DNA from: Dehalococcoidia bacterium
GTDB taxonomy: Bacteria; Chloroflexota; Dehalococcoidia; Lucifugimonadales; Lucifugimonadaceae
Assembly: GCA_012959765.1 (NCBI GenBank)
Contig: DUCO01000036.1
Location: 1 to 62,953, forward strand
Direction of reading: 5' to 3'
Length of the DNA stretch: 62,953 nucleotides
Positions 25,851 through 34,309 of the stretch are shown piece after piece. How positions within the stretch are numbered: position 1 is the stretch's first letter; each line of letters begins with the position of its first letter. The notes beneath the pieces are model-generated. The model ran no database searches and was not told the origin of the DNA. It saw only the letters and a list, made by a program, of their open reading frames with translations. A program made the translations under genes and the position numbers.

Positions 25851-26591
25851 TTATTCCGGCCCATCGTCACCCGTTGCATTCGGTGGATTCGCCACGAACT
25901 GGCTAATGGTGGCTTCCAGTTCTTCTACTGTGTGAACATCGGCATGGGGGGCTTCGTTCCAGGAGCGGGGTTTTTGGTTCGAGTGGCGACCTGATACGAA
26001 TCGGATTGCTGCCATGCCGAGCATTCTTGCTGGGACGATGTCGCAATCTATTCGATCGCCAACCATTATGGCTTCGTGCGGCTCTACTCCAAGGCCTTCA
26101 CAAGAATGAAGCAGCAGGCGTGGGTCGGGCTTACGTAGTTTGATCGATCCTGAGACTTCTTGATACTTGAAGTACTTCAAGATGCCGAGTCGATCCATGT
26201 TTTCAACAGCGACTGTCGGTTGATTGGCTGCGAGACCCAGCAGAAGCCCGTGATCTGAAAGCCTGGCGAGTAGTTCGGTCATGCCATCCCGCAGTTCAAA
26301 GTCGCCTCGAAACTCGTTTCGTTGCGGTACTGTTTCTATCAGTTCGGCTTCGACCTTCAATATCAGGCTCATGTCGCCATTGCCCAGCTTCCACATAATC
26401 GAGTGGTAAATCTTTGGGGCGAACCCGTCGATAGCCCACTGGTTTGCCGCGTCGTATTCCTCATCGGTAACTGCAACGCCGTGCGTTCTGAACGATAGCT
26501 TGATCTGCTTGTCGATCTCACGATCCATGATCGTTTCGGTGTCGAGCGGCCCCCCGACGTCGAAAAGCACAGCTTTGATTTGTTTAGGCAT
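25851..26591 (-). CDS. HAD-superfamily hydrolase
   Basis: A 246-residue haloacid-dehalogenase-type phosphatase. Motif I is VLFDVGGPLDT: the nucleophile Asp is present but the second position is Gly rather than the acid/base Asp of phosphatases. Motif II is LGLAANQP, motif III the Lys in IKLRKPDP and motif IV IMVGDRIDCDIVPA. A cap domain sits at about 20-90. Loss of the second Asp is seen in dehalogenases and in some non-phosphatase members. It is a single cytosolic gene on the minus strand; substrate unknown. Confidence 0.83.
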   Translation of the reverse strand: MPKQIKAVLFDVGGPLDTETIMDREIDKQIKLSFRTHGVAVTDEEYDAANQWAIDGFAPKIYHSIMWKLGNGDMSLILKVEAELIETVPQRNEFRGDFELRDGMTELLARLSDHGLLLGLAANQPTVAVENMDRLGILKYFKYQEVSGSIKLRKPDPRLLLHSCEGLGVEPHEAIMVGDRIDCDIVPARMLGMAAIRFVSGRHSNQKPRSWNEAPHADVHTVEELEATISQFVANPPNATGDDGPE

Positions 26592-26638
26592 GCGTTTGAG
26601 GGTACCGGATTTGAGATTACGAATTGCGTTCGGTCAGG

Positions 26639-26665
26639 TCCCCTCTCCCTGCGAGGGAGAGGGGA
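26639..26665. repeat. Short intergenic palindrome (CCCCTCTCCCT type)
   Basis: TCCCCTCTCCCT, three bases, then AGGGAGAGGGGA: a perfect 12-bp inverted repeat within the 368-bp space between the HAD gene and birA. Strings of this type recur in intergenic regions of many bacterial genomes, as I recall, as dispersed repeats; only one copy is in the window. The remainder of the space (26666-26959) shows no gene. Confidence 0.6.
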
Positions 26666-26959
26666 AAGAACGTGAAATCGGGGTCGTAATTCATGCTGAA
26701 ACTGAACTGCGAAACATCTCGGAATAATCCATCAAAAATTCGAATATTGGTCACTAACTGGTCACAAGCGTCTCAAAAGTAGCTCGTTAATCAGCACCCG
26801 CCACCCAGCTGCCACCCCGGCACCGGATGCCCTGAGCGGTCGTAACGCCCCCGGCCTGTCGGCGCCCTGTTGAGAGCTTCACCTGCGGGTTCGTTATTCA
26901 CACCTGACGTTTAGTACCGTAGCCTTGTTCCCAACCTCAACCCATGTTGCTAACAACGT

Positions 26960-27862
26960 GTGTACCTGTGTGTGTGTGCACGTAAAACCGACCTACACCA
27001 ACCAGAATGCCTTTCTGGAGTTTCAGCCATCGCCGATCAAATTGATAGCAATCGAGAATTCGAACGGCTAGCCGGATTGTTTTCGACTGTCGGAACCGCT
27101 GTTCATCACCTGGAAATGACGACGTCGACGATGGACGTTGTATGGCAGTTGGCGCGTGATGGCGCTGCCGACGGCACGGTGGTTGTTGCCGATCACCAGT
27201 CGGCAGGACGGGGGCGTTACGACCGCTCATGGGAATCGGTGTCAGGGCAGGATATTTTGTGCTCGGTCTTGTTGCGACCACGCGTCGCGCTGGCGGGTGA
27301 GTTGTTGTTGCTCGCGGCGCTGGCAGTGGCCGACGTTGCTGATTCGCTTGGAATTAACGCCGGAATTAAGTGGCCGAACGATGTTCAAGTGGCTGGTAAA
27401 AAGCTTGCGGGAGTGATTGCGGAATCGCGGACGGGTCCGGATACGGAATCTGGCGACGAGTTGGAATCGGAACCCGATCGAATTGCAGCCGTTATCGGAA
27501 TTGGGTTGAACGTTAATTTCGACCCGGCGCAGGCTACGGTCGAGGCACCAAACGCCACAAGCCTTTCTGAAGAACTTGGACGCCAGGTGGATCGACTCGA
27601 AGTCTTCGAATTACTCATGCGTTCGCTCGATACTCACTATTCGCTAATAACCGCGGGTGGCACTGTAGTTTCTGCGTGGCGCGAGAAGCTCACGACACTG
27701 GGTAGAGAAGTGACGGTAGTCAGTGGAAAAACCGGCGATTCAACAAGTTTGCGCGGACTTGCCCATGACGTTGATTCGATAGGTCGTTTAATCGTGCGAG
27801 ACGAGAACGGCAGGGACTGGCCGGTTTCGGCTGGTGAAGTAACCGTGAAGGACATCAGGTGA
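26960..27862 (+). CDS. birA: Biotin--[acetyl-CoA-carboxylase] ligase
   Basis: A monofunctional biotin-protein ligase of up to 300 residues that attaches biotin to carboxylase carrier domains via biotinyl-AMP. Landmarks: TTSTMDVVWQLA, GRGRYDRSWES (adenylate loop), GIKWPNDVQVAGKKLAGV and a C-terminal SH3-like domain with GRLIVRDENGRDWPV. No N-terminal helix-turn-helix exists, so it is not the bifunctional repressor form. The start is unclear: GTG 26960 is the far limit and the first 35 codons do not look conserved; initiation may be later. The TGA stop overlaps the next gene's GTG. Confidence 0.87.
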   Translation: MYLCVCARKTDLHQPECLSGVSAIADQIDSNREFERLAGLFSTVGTAVHHLEMTTSTMDVVWQLARDGAADGTVVVADHQSAGRGRYDRSWESVSGQDILCSVLLRPRVALAGELLLLAALAVADVADSLGINAGIKWPNDVQVAGKKLAGVIAESRTGPDTESGDELESEPDRIAAVIGIGLNVNFDPAQATVEAPNATSLSEELGRQVDRLEVFELLMRSLDTHYSLITAGGTVVSAWREKLTTLGREVTVVSGKTGDSTSLRGLAHDVDSIGRLIVRDENGRDWPVSAGEVTVKDIR

Positions 27863-28140
27863 TATCGGGCGACTCGGTAAAGATCACCGTACGGCTTCAA
27901 CCGAGGGCTTCGAGAGATGAAGTGTTGGGTTGGAACGAGGAGGGTGCACTACGTGTGTGTGTGAAGGCTCCCCCGGTGGACGGAGCGGCGAATGCAGCGC
28001 TGGTAACGCTGCTGGCAAAGCAAGTGGGCGTGTCGAAGAGCAAGGTAACGCTTGTTTCGGGCGCGACGGCACGCAACAAGATCGTTGAGATTTACGGTGT
28101 TTCTGGTGCCGAGCTAAAGGCGCTGTTCAACCAGCTCTGA
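27859..28140 (+). CDS. DUF167 / YggU family protein
   Basis: A 93-residue small cytosolic protein with the family core VRLQPRASRDEVLGW, LRVCVKAPPVDGAANAALV and KVTLVSGATARNKIVEI. Function is unknown. It starts at GTG 27859 in a GTGA overlap with birA, indicating translational coupling. Its last 14 bases overlap tail-to-tail with the convergent yggT-like gene. DUF167 and YggT genes are often neighbours of proC, as here, though the usual orientation is parallel. Confidence 0.85.
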   Translation: MISGDSVKITVRLQPRASRDEVLGWNEEGALRVCVKAPPVDGAANAALVTLLAKQVGVSKSKVTLVSGATARNKIVEIYGVSGAELKALFNQL

Positions 28141-28378
28141 GCCGATCCGAGACCGTAAACAGAATCAGTATCACGATCATCGGGCTTAAATCGATCATTC
28201 CAATTCGAGGGATGATCCGAGAAGCTGGGATCATTACCGGGTCGGTTATCTGAAACAGAAGCTGGACGATCGGGTGGCGCCGTGCGTCGGGGAGCCATGA
28301 TGACAGTGCCCGGGCGACGATCAGGTAGCCAAATATCTGGAGTAACCAGCCGATGTATGCGAGGAATCCGTCGCTCAT
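28127..28378 (-). CDS. YggT family membrane protein
   Basis: An 83-residue inner-membrane protein with two hydrophobic helices (about 5-25 and 60-78) and the family segments ARALSSWLPDARRHPI, LLFQITDPVMIP and RIIPRIGMIDLSPMIV. YggT proteins have been linked to osmotic tolerance and cell-envelope shape. It begins in an ATGA overlap with the proC stop, so it is co-translated with proC. Confidence 0.87.
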   Translation of the reverse strand: MSDGFLAYIGWLLQIFGYLIVARALSSWLPDARRHPIVQLLFQITDPVMIPASRIIPRIGMIDLSPMIVILILFTVSDRLRAG

Positions 28379-29175
28379 TTGCCGCCTGCCAGTTCTTCAC
28401 CACGTTCAAACGCGGTGCGAACAGCGTCGGCGATGGTGGCTCTAAACCCACCATTTTCTAGTGCCGCCAGACCGGCAGCCGTAGTGCCACCGGGTGATGT
28501 GACCATGTTGCGAAGTTCTGCAGGGTGCTTGCCGGTTTCGCGCTGAAGAGCAGCACTGCCGAGCACTGTTTGTGAAGCAAGGTGACGTGCCACGTGCACG
28601 GGAAGCCCGAGTTCGACACCGGCATCGGCCAGTGCTTCAATGAATACAAATACGTAACCGGGACCGCTCCCGCTGAGCGCCGTTGCGATATCGATGTTCT
28701 TTTCATCGCTGAACTTCAGTTCATCGCCAATTGCTTTGAGCATACTGGCAACAAAATCAAGAGTTGCCTGATCTACATCGTTCGAAGCGTGCCACGCCGA
28801 AATTCCCTGGCGGATCTGCGCGGGGGTGTTCGGCATTACTCGAATGAGCTTGGTGTGACCGAGCTTCAGGCCTATCGAGTGCATCTTCACCCCGGCCATG
28901 ATCGATAGAACGGCCTGGTTCGAGTTCAGCACGCCCTTCAACTCTTCGGCAACCGTGTCGAGTTGCTGAGGTTTTATGGCAAGCACGACGATATCCGCGC
29001 CCGTAACGGCTTCTTTATTACTGTCAGTCGCTTCGACACCGAGATCGTTTTTCAACGACTCGCGCCGGGCCTCGAAGGGCTCGCCAACAATGATGCTGGC
29101 GTCTATCCCAGCATCATTTACTCCGGAGATGATGGCCTGTGCCATCACCCCGCCACCAATGAACGCAATTCGCAT
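28375..29175 (-). CDS. proC: Pyrroline-5-carboxylate reductase
   Basis: A 266-residue enzyme making L-proline from pyrroline-5-carboxylate with NAD(P)H. Rossmann motif FIGGGVMAQAI at the N-terminus, VVLAIKPQ, VMPNTPAQIRQG and, near the end, the family signature ALSGSGPGYVFVFIEALADA and VTSPGGTTAAGL. Length and motifs are complete. It precedes yggT with a 4-bp overlap and is transcribed leftwards. Confidence 0.93.
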   Translation of the reverse strand: MRIAFIGGGVMAQAIISGVNDAGIDASIIVGEPFEARRESLKNDLGVEATDSNKEAVTGADIVVLAIKPQQLDTVAEELKGVLNSNQAVLSIMAGVKMHSIGLKLGHTKLIRVMPNTPAQIRQGISAWHASNDVDQATLDFVASMLKAIGDELKFSDEKNIDIATALSGSGPGYVFVFIEALADAGVELGLPVHVARHLASQTVLGSAALQRETGKHPAELRNMVTSPGGTTAAGLAALENGGFRATIADAVRTAFERGEELAGGK

Positions 29176-29322
29176 ATTCGAAAACCGTGTGATCTGATTC
29201 TGACTCGCAGCAGCGGCCAGCGAGCGTGTAATAAGGAAACTCTAATTCCGATTATACGGATCACCACTCGCAAAATTCATGGTGATTAAGTGCCGGGTTT
29301 TACGGACTAGGTTGTTAGCGTA

Positions 29323-30330
29323 CTACATCGCCAGGCCCTTGCGAGATGCAAGTGAAGCACCGAGTTTGAGTGCTTCGATCATGCTTATTTCGCTGGCAAT
29401 TCCGGTTCCGGCAATGTCGAAAGCAGTGCCATGGTCGACCGAGGTACGAAGGAACGGCAGCCCCAAATTTACCGTTACCGACTCCGCAACGCCGTACACC
29501 TTAATAGGGATGTGACCCTGATCGTGGTACATCACTACAACGACATCGTATTTGCCAGCCGAGGCACTGTTGAAAACGGTATCGGCAGGGTGCGGACCTG
29601 AAGCGTCGATGCCTTCCGATACGGCTTGCGCTACTGCCGGTGCAATCTCGTCGGCCTCTTCGCTGCCGATCAATCCATTGTCAGAGGCGTGTGGATTCAG
29701 GGCTGCGATCGCGATGCGAGGGTTTTCGAAGCCCCATTCGTTGAACATTTTCTGGGTGAGCCGAGTGGCGGTCATGATGTTCTCGGTGGTGACGTACTTC
29801 ACCGCTTCGCCCAGCGACTTGTGGGTCGACAGGTGCATGCAGCGCATCTGTCCGCTTACCAACATCGTGGCAACGTAGGAAGATCCCGTAAGACGCCTGA
29901 ACACTTCCATGTGGCCGGTGTCTTTCGATCCGCCCATGTTCCACGCCTCTTTGTTTACGGGAGCCGTGACCATGCCTTCAACATCGCCAGCAATGCACAG
30001 TTTTGCGGCCTCTTCGACCCACAGGTGGCTTGCGGTGCCCGAGCCGGCGTCGTGCTTGCCAACGGGGAACTCGGTGCCTTCCCAGTCGCCCGGTGAAATA
30101 ACTTCAATGACCCCGGGTTCGCATTTGGCTTCTGATGGCCTGTTTACGGCGACTACGGTGTCGGTCGAGTTGATCGCATCGAGTGCTTTTTGCACGACGA
30201 GAACCGTGCCTATGAGAACAGGACGCATGATGTCGTACATCGTGCGGTCTTTGAGGGCTTTGACGACTACTTCGGGTCCGATGCCTGAAGGGTCGCCAAT
30301 AGTTATTGCGAGCAGGGGGGTGTTGGGCAT
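29323..30330 (-). CDS. pdxA: 4-hydroxythreonine-4-phosphate dehydrogenase
   Basis: A 335-residue enzyme of pyridoxal-phosphate synthesis, or a PdxA2-type relative. Landmarks: ITIGDPSGIGPEVVVKAL, TAPVNKEAW, GHMEVFRRLTGS, IAALNPHASDNGLIG, VVMYHDQGHIPIK and LPFLRTSVDHGTAFDIAG. The metal-binding histidines (GHMEV, NPHAS, DHGTA) are intact. PdxA2 proteins serve catabolism of hydroxyacids such as D-threonate, which is possible given the catabolic genes nearby; no other B6 genes are in the window. It is 147 bp upstream of proC, same direction. Confidence 0.88.
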   Translation of the reverse strand: MPNTPLLAITIGDPSGIGPEVVVKALKDRTMYDIMRPVLIGTVLVVQKALDAINSTDTVVAVNRPSEAKCEPGVIEVISPGDWEGTEFPVGKHDAGSGTASHLWVEEAAKLCIAGDVEGMVTAPVNKEAWNMGGSKDTGHMEVFRRLTGSSYVATMLVSGQMRCMHLSTHKSLGEAVKYVTTENIMTATRLTQKMFNEWGFENPRIAIAALNPHASDNGLIGSEEADEIAPAVAQAVSEGIDASGPHPADTVFNSASAGKYDVVVVMYHDQGHIPIKVYGVAESVTVNLGLPFLRTSVDHGTAFDIAGTGIASEISMIEALKLGASLASRKGLAM

Positions 30331-30414
30331 GTGGGTGTTTTGATATTTCGTTACGAATGATTAGGAGAGTAGTTAGGTTACCGCAGCAACTGTCACGCTG
30401 AACGTCCGCCAATC

Positions 30415-30600
30415 TGTCATTGCGAGGAGGAATTTAGCCTGCCCTGGGCGCAGTCGAACGGGTGGCAACAGCTGTCTTAGATTAACGCTGTGTTCTTTTG
30501 AGGTTGGACTGAACATGGGAACGTCGCTTCGTGGAGTGGCAAGTGGTCGAGGGTGCCTGCTGATTGCCACGTCGCTCGTACCTCACTCCTCGCAATGACA
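30415..30600. repeat. Palindromic intergenic repeat (TGTCATTGCGAGGAG family), copy 1
   Basis: A 186-bp element starting TGTCATTGCGAGGAGGAA and ending CCTCACTCCTCGCAATGACA, so its ends are inverted repeats. The right arm (30563-30600) matches the right arm of copy 2 at 35408-35567 with one difference. Inside is GCCCTGGGCGCAGTCGAAC, which resembles a second widespread repeat string. No ORF is present. It looks like a miniature element or REP-like sequence. Together with the adjoining 30331-30414 it fills the space between nrdJ and pdxA. Confidence 0.75.
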
Positions 30601-30612
30601 GAACAACGCCAC

Positions 30613-30652
30613 AAAAAAAGAGGCCGAACGAATTACTCCGCCCGGCCCTCTT
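30613..30652 (-). terminator. Terminator of nrdJ
   Basis: On the minus strand AGAGGGCCG and CGGCCTCT form a stem (one bulged base) followed by TTTTTTT, 21 bp after the nrdJ stop. Confidence 0.8.
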
Positions 30653-30672
30653 CTAATATCCAACTAGTTGGC

Positions 30673-33123
30673 TTAGCACTTGCTGTATCCGCAAGAGAAG
30701 CACTTTAGGCAGCCTTCTACGTGCGCAACCTGGGATGAACATTCGGGGCAGAGTTCACCTGTTGGTGCTCCGACCGAAACGGTCACTTTGGCTTCCTGAT
30801 CCATCATCGGAACTGGCTGTGCAGTGGGCATCCCCAGTTCTTTAGGCGTTGGTGGGTTGAACATCTTCGACTGGCTCGACTCGCTCTCACTGAGTTCATC
30901 CTGTGCCGGCAGTGAAGCCGAATCAGAGGCGAGACGGTCGAGAACCGATGCGATTGCATCCGGTACCGATCGAATCATCACTCCATCGTCCCATGCCGGA
31001 ACGTCGGTAATACCTCGAAGTTGCTCAGAAACGTCAACCGGGTCGATGCCAGATCGTAGAGCCAACGACGCCATTCGTGAAACCGCCTCGGCCATCGCCG
31101 CGTCGTTACCACCGGCCTTGCCGTGGGTAGCAAACACCTCGAACGGACGGCTGTCGGCTGCCATGTTCACCGTTACGAACAGGTTTCCTCGTCCGGTGCG
31201 AACACGGCGGGTAATACCGTTGAGCATTGCAGGTCGCTCGGCGGGAGTGATGTACTGAGGAATGCCTCCGGTATCGAATATCGACGCATCTTGGGTTGCA
31301 GTGTCGGCTTTATCGGTCGTGCCGATCGTCAGAACTTCCTTCTCACGAGAGCCGTTGCGGTAGACAGTAATGCCCTTGCAAGCGCTTTCCCATGCGAGCA
31401 GGTAGGCGTCTTCAACATCTTCGACTGTCGCTTCGTTCGGGAAGTTGATCGTCTTGGAAATTCCGGCGTCTGTGCTTTCCTGGAAAGCAGCCTGCATCAT
31501 GACGTGATCACGAGGTGAAATGTCAGATGCAACGTGGAACAGTCGCTTGATGTCTTCTGGCACATCGTCTCTGTCCTGCAATGAACCACCGTCTGAAAGG
31601 TGCTCCAGCAGCTCTTCGGTGTAGAAGCCACGTTCCTTTGAGATTCGCTCAAAGTTCTTGTCGACATAGAACAGAGTCTTGCCTTCAAGGATGTTTTGCT
31701 TGCGGAACGCCAGCGCAAAGATTGGCTCGATTCCGCTGGACGCACCGGCGATCATCGAGATAGTCCCCGTGGGCGCAACCGTAAGCCGGCAGGCGTTTCG
31801 GTATGGCTTTTCGCCCTTCTTAGCGGCTTCAGACTCGTGCCACGCCGGGAACGCACCGCGCTCTTCGGCCATCGCCAACGACTCTTGATCAGCGTTCTCG
31901 CGGATGAATGCCATCAGCTTGCGACCCAGCTCAACTGCTGCGTCGGTGTCGTAAGGAATGCCAAGCTGAACAAGCATGTCGGCAAAGCCCATGAGGCCGA
32001 GACCGAGCTTGCGTGTCGACTGTGTCATCGTTTCGATGGCAGGCACCGCGTACTTGTTGGCGTCGATAACGTTGTCGAGCATGCGAGTTGAAAGTCGAAT
32101 CGTCTCGCCGAGTCGATTCCAGTTGAGGTCGGTCATTCCCGCTTCATCGGTTTCCAAGAACTTTGCAACGTCGATCGAGCCGAGGTTGCACGACTCGTTC
32201 GGAAGCAGCGGCTGCTCACCACATGGGTTAGTTGCCGTGATGCGACCGAGGTGAAGCACCGGACTGTTCCGGTTTACTTCGTCCAAGAAGATCATTCCCG
32301 GCTCGCCGTTTCTCCACGCACCGTAGACGATCTTGCTGAACACATCACGAGCGTCGATGTTATCGACATCGACCATCCCGCTGTCGGGATCAGAAGGGTC
32401 GGCCAGTGCACGTAGAGCGTACGTTGTGCCGTCCTTGACCGCCTGCATGAACTCGTCGGAAGCGCCGACAGAGATATTGAAGTTGTGGATTTCGCCTTCA
32501 ACCTGCTTGCAGTCAATGAACTCAAGAATGTCGGGGTGGTGAACGTCCATGACGGCCATGTTTGCGCCATCACGCTTGCCGCCCTGGGTTACGAGCGTTG
32601 ATACAGAAGATAGGTGGCGAAGCACGCCAATTGGGCCACATGCCTTGCCGTGCGTGGTCGCAATGCCAGCACCTTTGGGTCGAAGTTCGGTGAGGGCGAA
32701 TCCGGTTCCACCACCGAATTTTTGCACCATCGCAGCATCGTGAGCGGCACCCATGATGCCTTCCATACTATCGTGGAGCGGAAGAACAAAACATGCCGAA
32801 AGCGTGCCTGCGCCAGTGCCGGCGTTCATGAGAGTAGGGGAGTTGGGAAGATACTCGAGGCTGGCCATCATCTGAAAGAAGCCTTCTTCGATCTGGGCAA
32901 CTTCGTCCGGGGTCTTTTCGTACTTGAACTCAGGAGCAGCGAGTGCCTTGGCGACTCGTCGGAACATGCCTTCGGGAGTTTCTATGATTTCTCCGTCGGT
33001 ATTTTTCTGCAAATAACGTTTATCCAGAACCACACTGGCATTATCTGAAATCACCGCTGGTGTGAAATCTTCTGTTGGGGTTGTGCCGTTCGTGCTCATG
33101 TGTGTGTCCTGCGTGGTGGTCAT
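30673..33123 (-). CDS. nrdJ: Adenosylcobalamin-dependent (class II) ribonucleotide reductase
   Basis: An 816-residue single-subunit reductase converting ribonucleotides to deoxyribonucleotides with coenzyme B12. Recognisable are LEYLPNSPTLMNAG, GTLSACFVLPLHDS (first redox Cys), GGGTGFALTELRPKG, ATNPCGEQPLLPNESCNLGS (active-site N-x-C-x-E) and APTGTISMIAGASSGIEPIF. The C-terminus ends CPECSSQVAHVEG and CLKCFSCGYSKC, a zinc-ribbon-like thiol tail. No N-terminal ATP-cone is visible, so allosteric activity control is probably absent. ATG 33123 and an in-frame ATG at 33099 (preceded by AGGA) are both possible. nrdR lies 142 bp upstream in the same direction. No B12 riboswitch was recognised. Confidence 0.93.
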   Translation of the reverse strand: MTTTQDTHMSTNGTTPTEDFTPAVISDNASVVLDKRYLQKNTDGEIIETPEGMFRRVAKALAAPEFKYEKTPDEVAQIEEGFFQMMASLEYLPNSPTLMNAGTGAGTLSACFVLPLHDSMEGIMGAAHDAAMVQKFGGGTGFALTELRPKGAGIATTHGKACGPIGVLRHLSSVSTLVTQGGKRDGANMAVMDVHHPDILEFIDCKQVEGEIHNFNISVGASDEFMQAVKDGTTYALRALADPSDPDSGMVDVDNIDARDVFSKIVYGAWRNGEPGMIFLDEVNRNSPVLHLGRITATNPCGEQPLLPNESCNLGSIDVAKFLETDEAGMTDLNWNRLGETIRLSTRMLDNVIDANKYAVPAIETMTQSTRKLGLGLMGFADMLVQLGIPYDTDAAVELGRKLMAFIRENADQESLAMAEERGAFPAWHESEAAKKGEKPYRNACRLTVAPTGTISMIAGASSGIEPIFALAFRKQNILEGKTLFYVDKNFERISKERGFYTEELLEHLSDGGSLQDRDDVPEDIKRLFHVASDISPRDHVMMQAAFQESTDAGISKTINFPNEATVEDVEDAYLLAWESACKGITVYRNGSREKEVLTIGTTDKADTATQDASIFDTGGIPQYITPAERPAMLNGITRRVRTGRGNLFVTVNMAADSRPFEVFATHGKAGGNDAAMAEAVSRMASLALRSGIDPVDVSEQLRGITDVPAWDDGVMIRSVPDAIASVLDRLASDSASLPAQDELSESESSQSKMFNPPTPKELGMPTAQPVPMMDQEAKVTVSVGAPTGELCPECSSQVAHVEGCLKCFSCGYSKC

Positions 33124-33265
33124 CTATGTTCTTTTCGTGCGTACTTTTGGGGTGTTTTTATTCGTTTTGTCGAACTTGACCAACGAGTTGGATCGTTGAT
33201 ATTGCCAGCCCGGGCAGTTGGTTTGTAACTGCCGCCTAATCTGCCGGTGAGACTAGCTGTGGGTG

Positions 33266-33811
33266 TTAGCCCTGCTTTGCTCTCCGGCGGCGGCCCCGCT
33301 GAGCGAGCCGTGGAACGTCATCCTCTATTAGCCGTAATTGACTCTTCGATCCGCCGCCTTCAGCTTCTGGATCGGTCAATGCCTCCACCTCTTTAGTAAA
33401 GGAATCGACATCCTGAAAATCTCGATACACCGAGGCGAACCTTATGTATGCGACCCTGTCGAGAATTTTCAGTCGTTCAATGCACATTTCTCCGAGCACT
33501 CGCGCTTCTATTTCTGCCTTAGCGAGCTTGTGCAATTCGTTTTCTATATCGACAACCATCTTAGAAATGGCGCCAACCTCCAAGGGCCTCTTGGCACACG
33601 CAGTGCGGAGCGACCGTTCGAGCTTCTCTCCCGAAAATGCTTCGCGGCGGCCATCCCGCTTGGCGATCATTAGTGGCATTGAATGCACTTTTTCGTAGGT
33701 GGTGAACCGCAGCTCGCACCTTATGCATTCACGCCGTCTTCGCACGCCATCAGGCGCTTCACGCGAATCGATAACGCGTGATTCATTGTTTCCACAGAAG
33801 GGACAATGCAT
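33266..33811 (-). CDS. nrdR: Transcriptional repressor NrdR
   Basis: A 181-residue repressor of ribonucleotide-reductase genes that senses dATP/ATP. The N-terminal zinc ribbon has C3/C6 and C29/C32, with RRRRECIRCELRFTTYE, followed by the ATP-cone VIAKRDGRREAFSGEKLERS at about 48-140. The C-terminal 35 residues are a basic, glycine-containing extension beyond the usual 150-160. It is upstream of nrdJ on the same strand and is preceded by two NrdR-box-like palindromes, implying autoregulation and control of nrdJ. Confidence 0.94.
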   Translation of the reverse strand: MHCPFCGNNESRVIDSREAPDGVRRRRECIRCELRFTTYEKVHSMPLMIAKRDGRREAFSGEKLERSLRTACAKRPLEVGAISKMVVDIENELHKLAKAEIEARVLGEMCIERLKILDRVAYIRFASVYRDFQDVDSFTKEVEALTDPEAEGGGSKSQLRLIEDDVPRLAQRGRRRRAKQG

Positions 33812-33974
33812 TGCCTAAAACGTACCCATCACTCTTGCTGCCATCAATGGTTTGAGGGTGCCGCGAAGAAGCCGTTCCGCCTGGGGGTGGATCTTGCGAT
33901 CTAGGTTCCTTGAGCGGAGCAGTGTGCAAAACGAAAAGTTGAACACGCCACCTTGCGACTGCGGACACAGTCAA

Positions 33975-34022
33975 ACCCCACATTTAGTGGTGTGAACCGG
34001 AGACTACCACTATCCATAGAGG
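33975..34022. promoter_or_regulatory. Pair of NrdR-box-like sites upstream of nrdR-nrdJ
   Basis: Two 16-base sites at 33975-33990 (ACCCCACATTTAGTGG) and 34007-34022 (CCACTATCCATAGAGG) each match the NrdR consensus ACACTATATATAGTGT at 11 positions by hand alignment. They start 32 bp apart, about three helical turns, the spacing typical of paired NrdR boxes. They lie 164-211 bp before the nrdR start. Hand alignment of degenerate sites carries a real false-positive risk. Confidence 0.55.
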
Positions 34023-34309
34023 GTGTGTCAATCCTCTATGTCAGCAGATTTGATGCACTTCTACTGCGAATTGCCGACTCGCAACTGTAGAAAATAGCCT
34101 TGTTCAAACACGCTAATTATACCTGAAAATAACGACGGAATTCGTCGTATATATCGCTGTGCAGTTCAAGAATTCAGTTTCCCTAAATGCTGGGAATTGC
34201 TTTTGATTACGCCGTATTAGTGGATATATAAAAGTAAACTTTGGTATCAACTTCGTCGGAGGCATAATCCAAATTCTTCGACATTCGCATAAGCGTCATT
34301 TAACACCAG
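34023..34309. other. A+T-rich intergenic region, no gene seen
   Basis: The 287 bp between the NrdR boxes and the mannonate-dehydratase-like gene are clearly richer in A+T than the surroundings (for example GTCGTATATATCGC and GGATATATAAAAGTAAAC). No ORF with a ribosome site was found. AATTCGTCGTATATATCG at about 34139 and the TATATAAAA stretch near 34223 are plausible promoter elements for the rightward gene. Confidence 0.4.

Noticed and set aside
33124-33265. B12 riboswitch before nrdJ
   Set aside because: The 142-bp gap is short for the class and I see no B12-box-like core; control by NrdR sites upstream of nrdR is more plausible.
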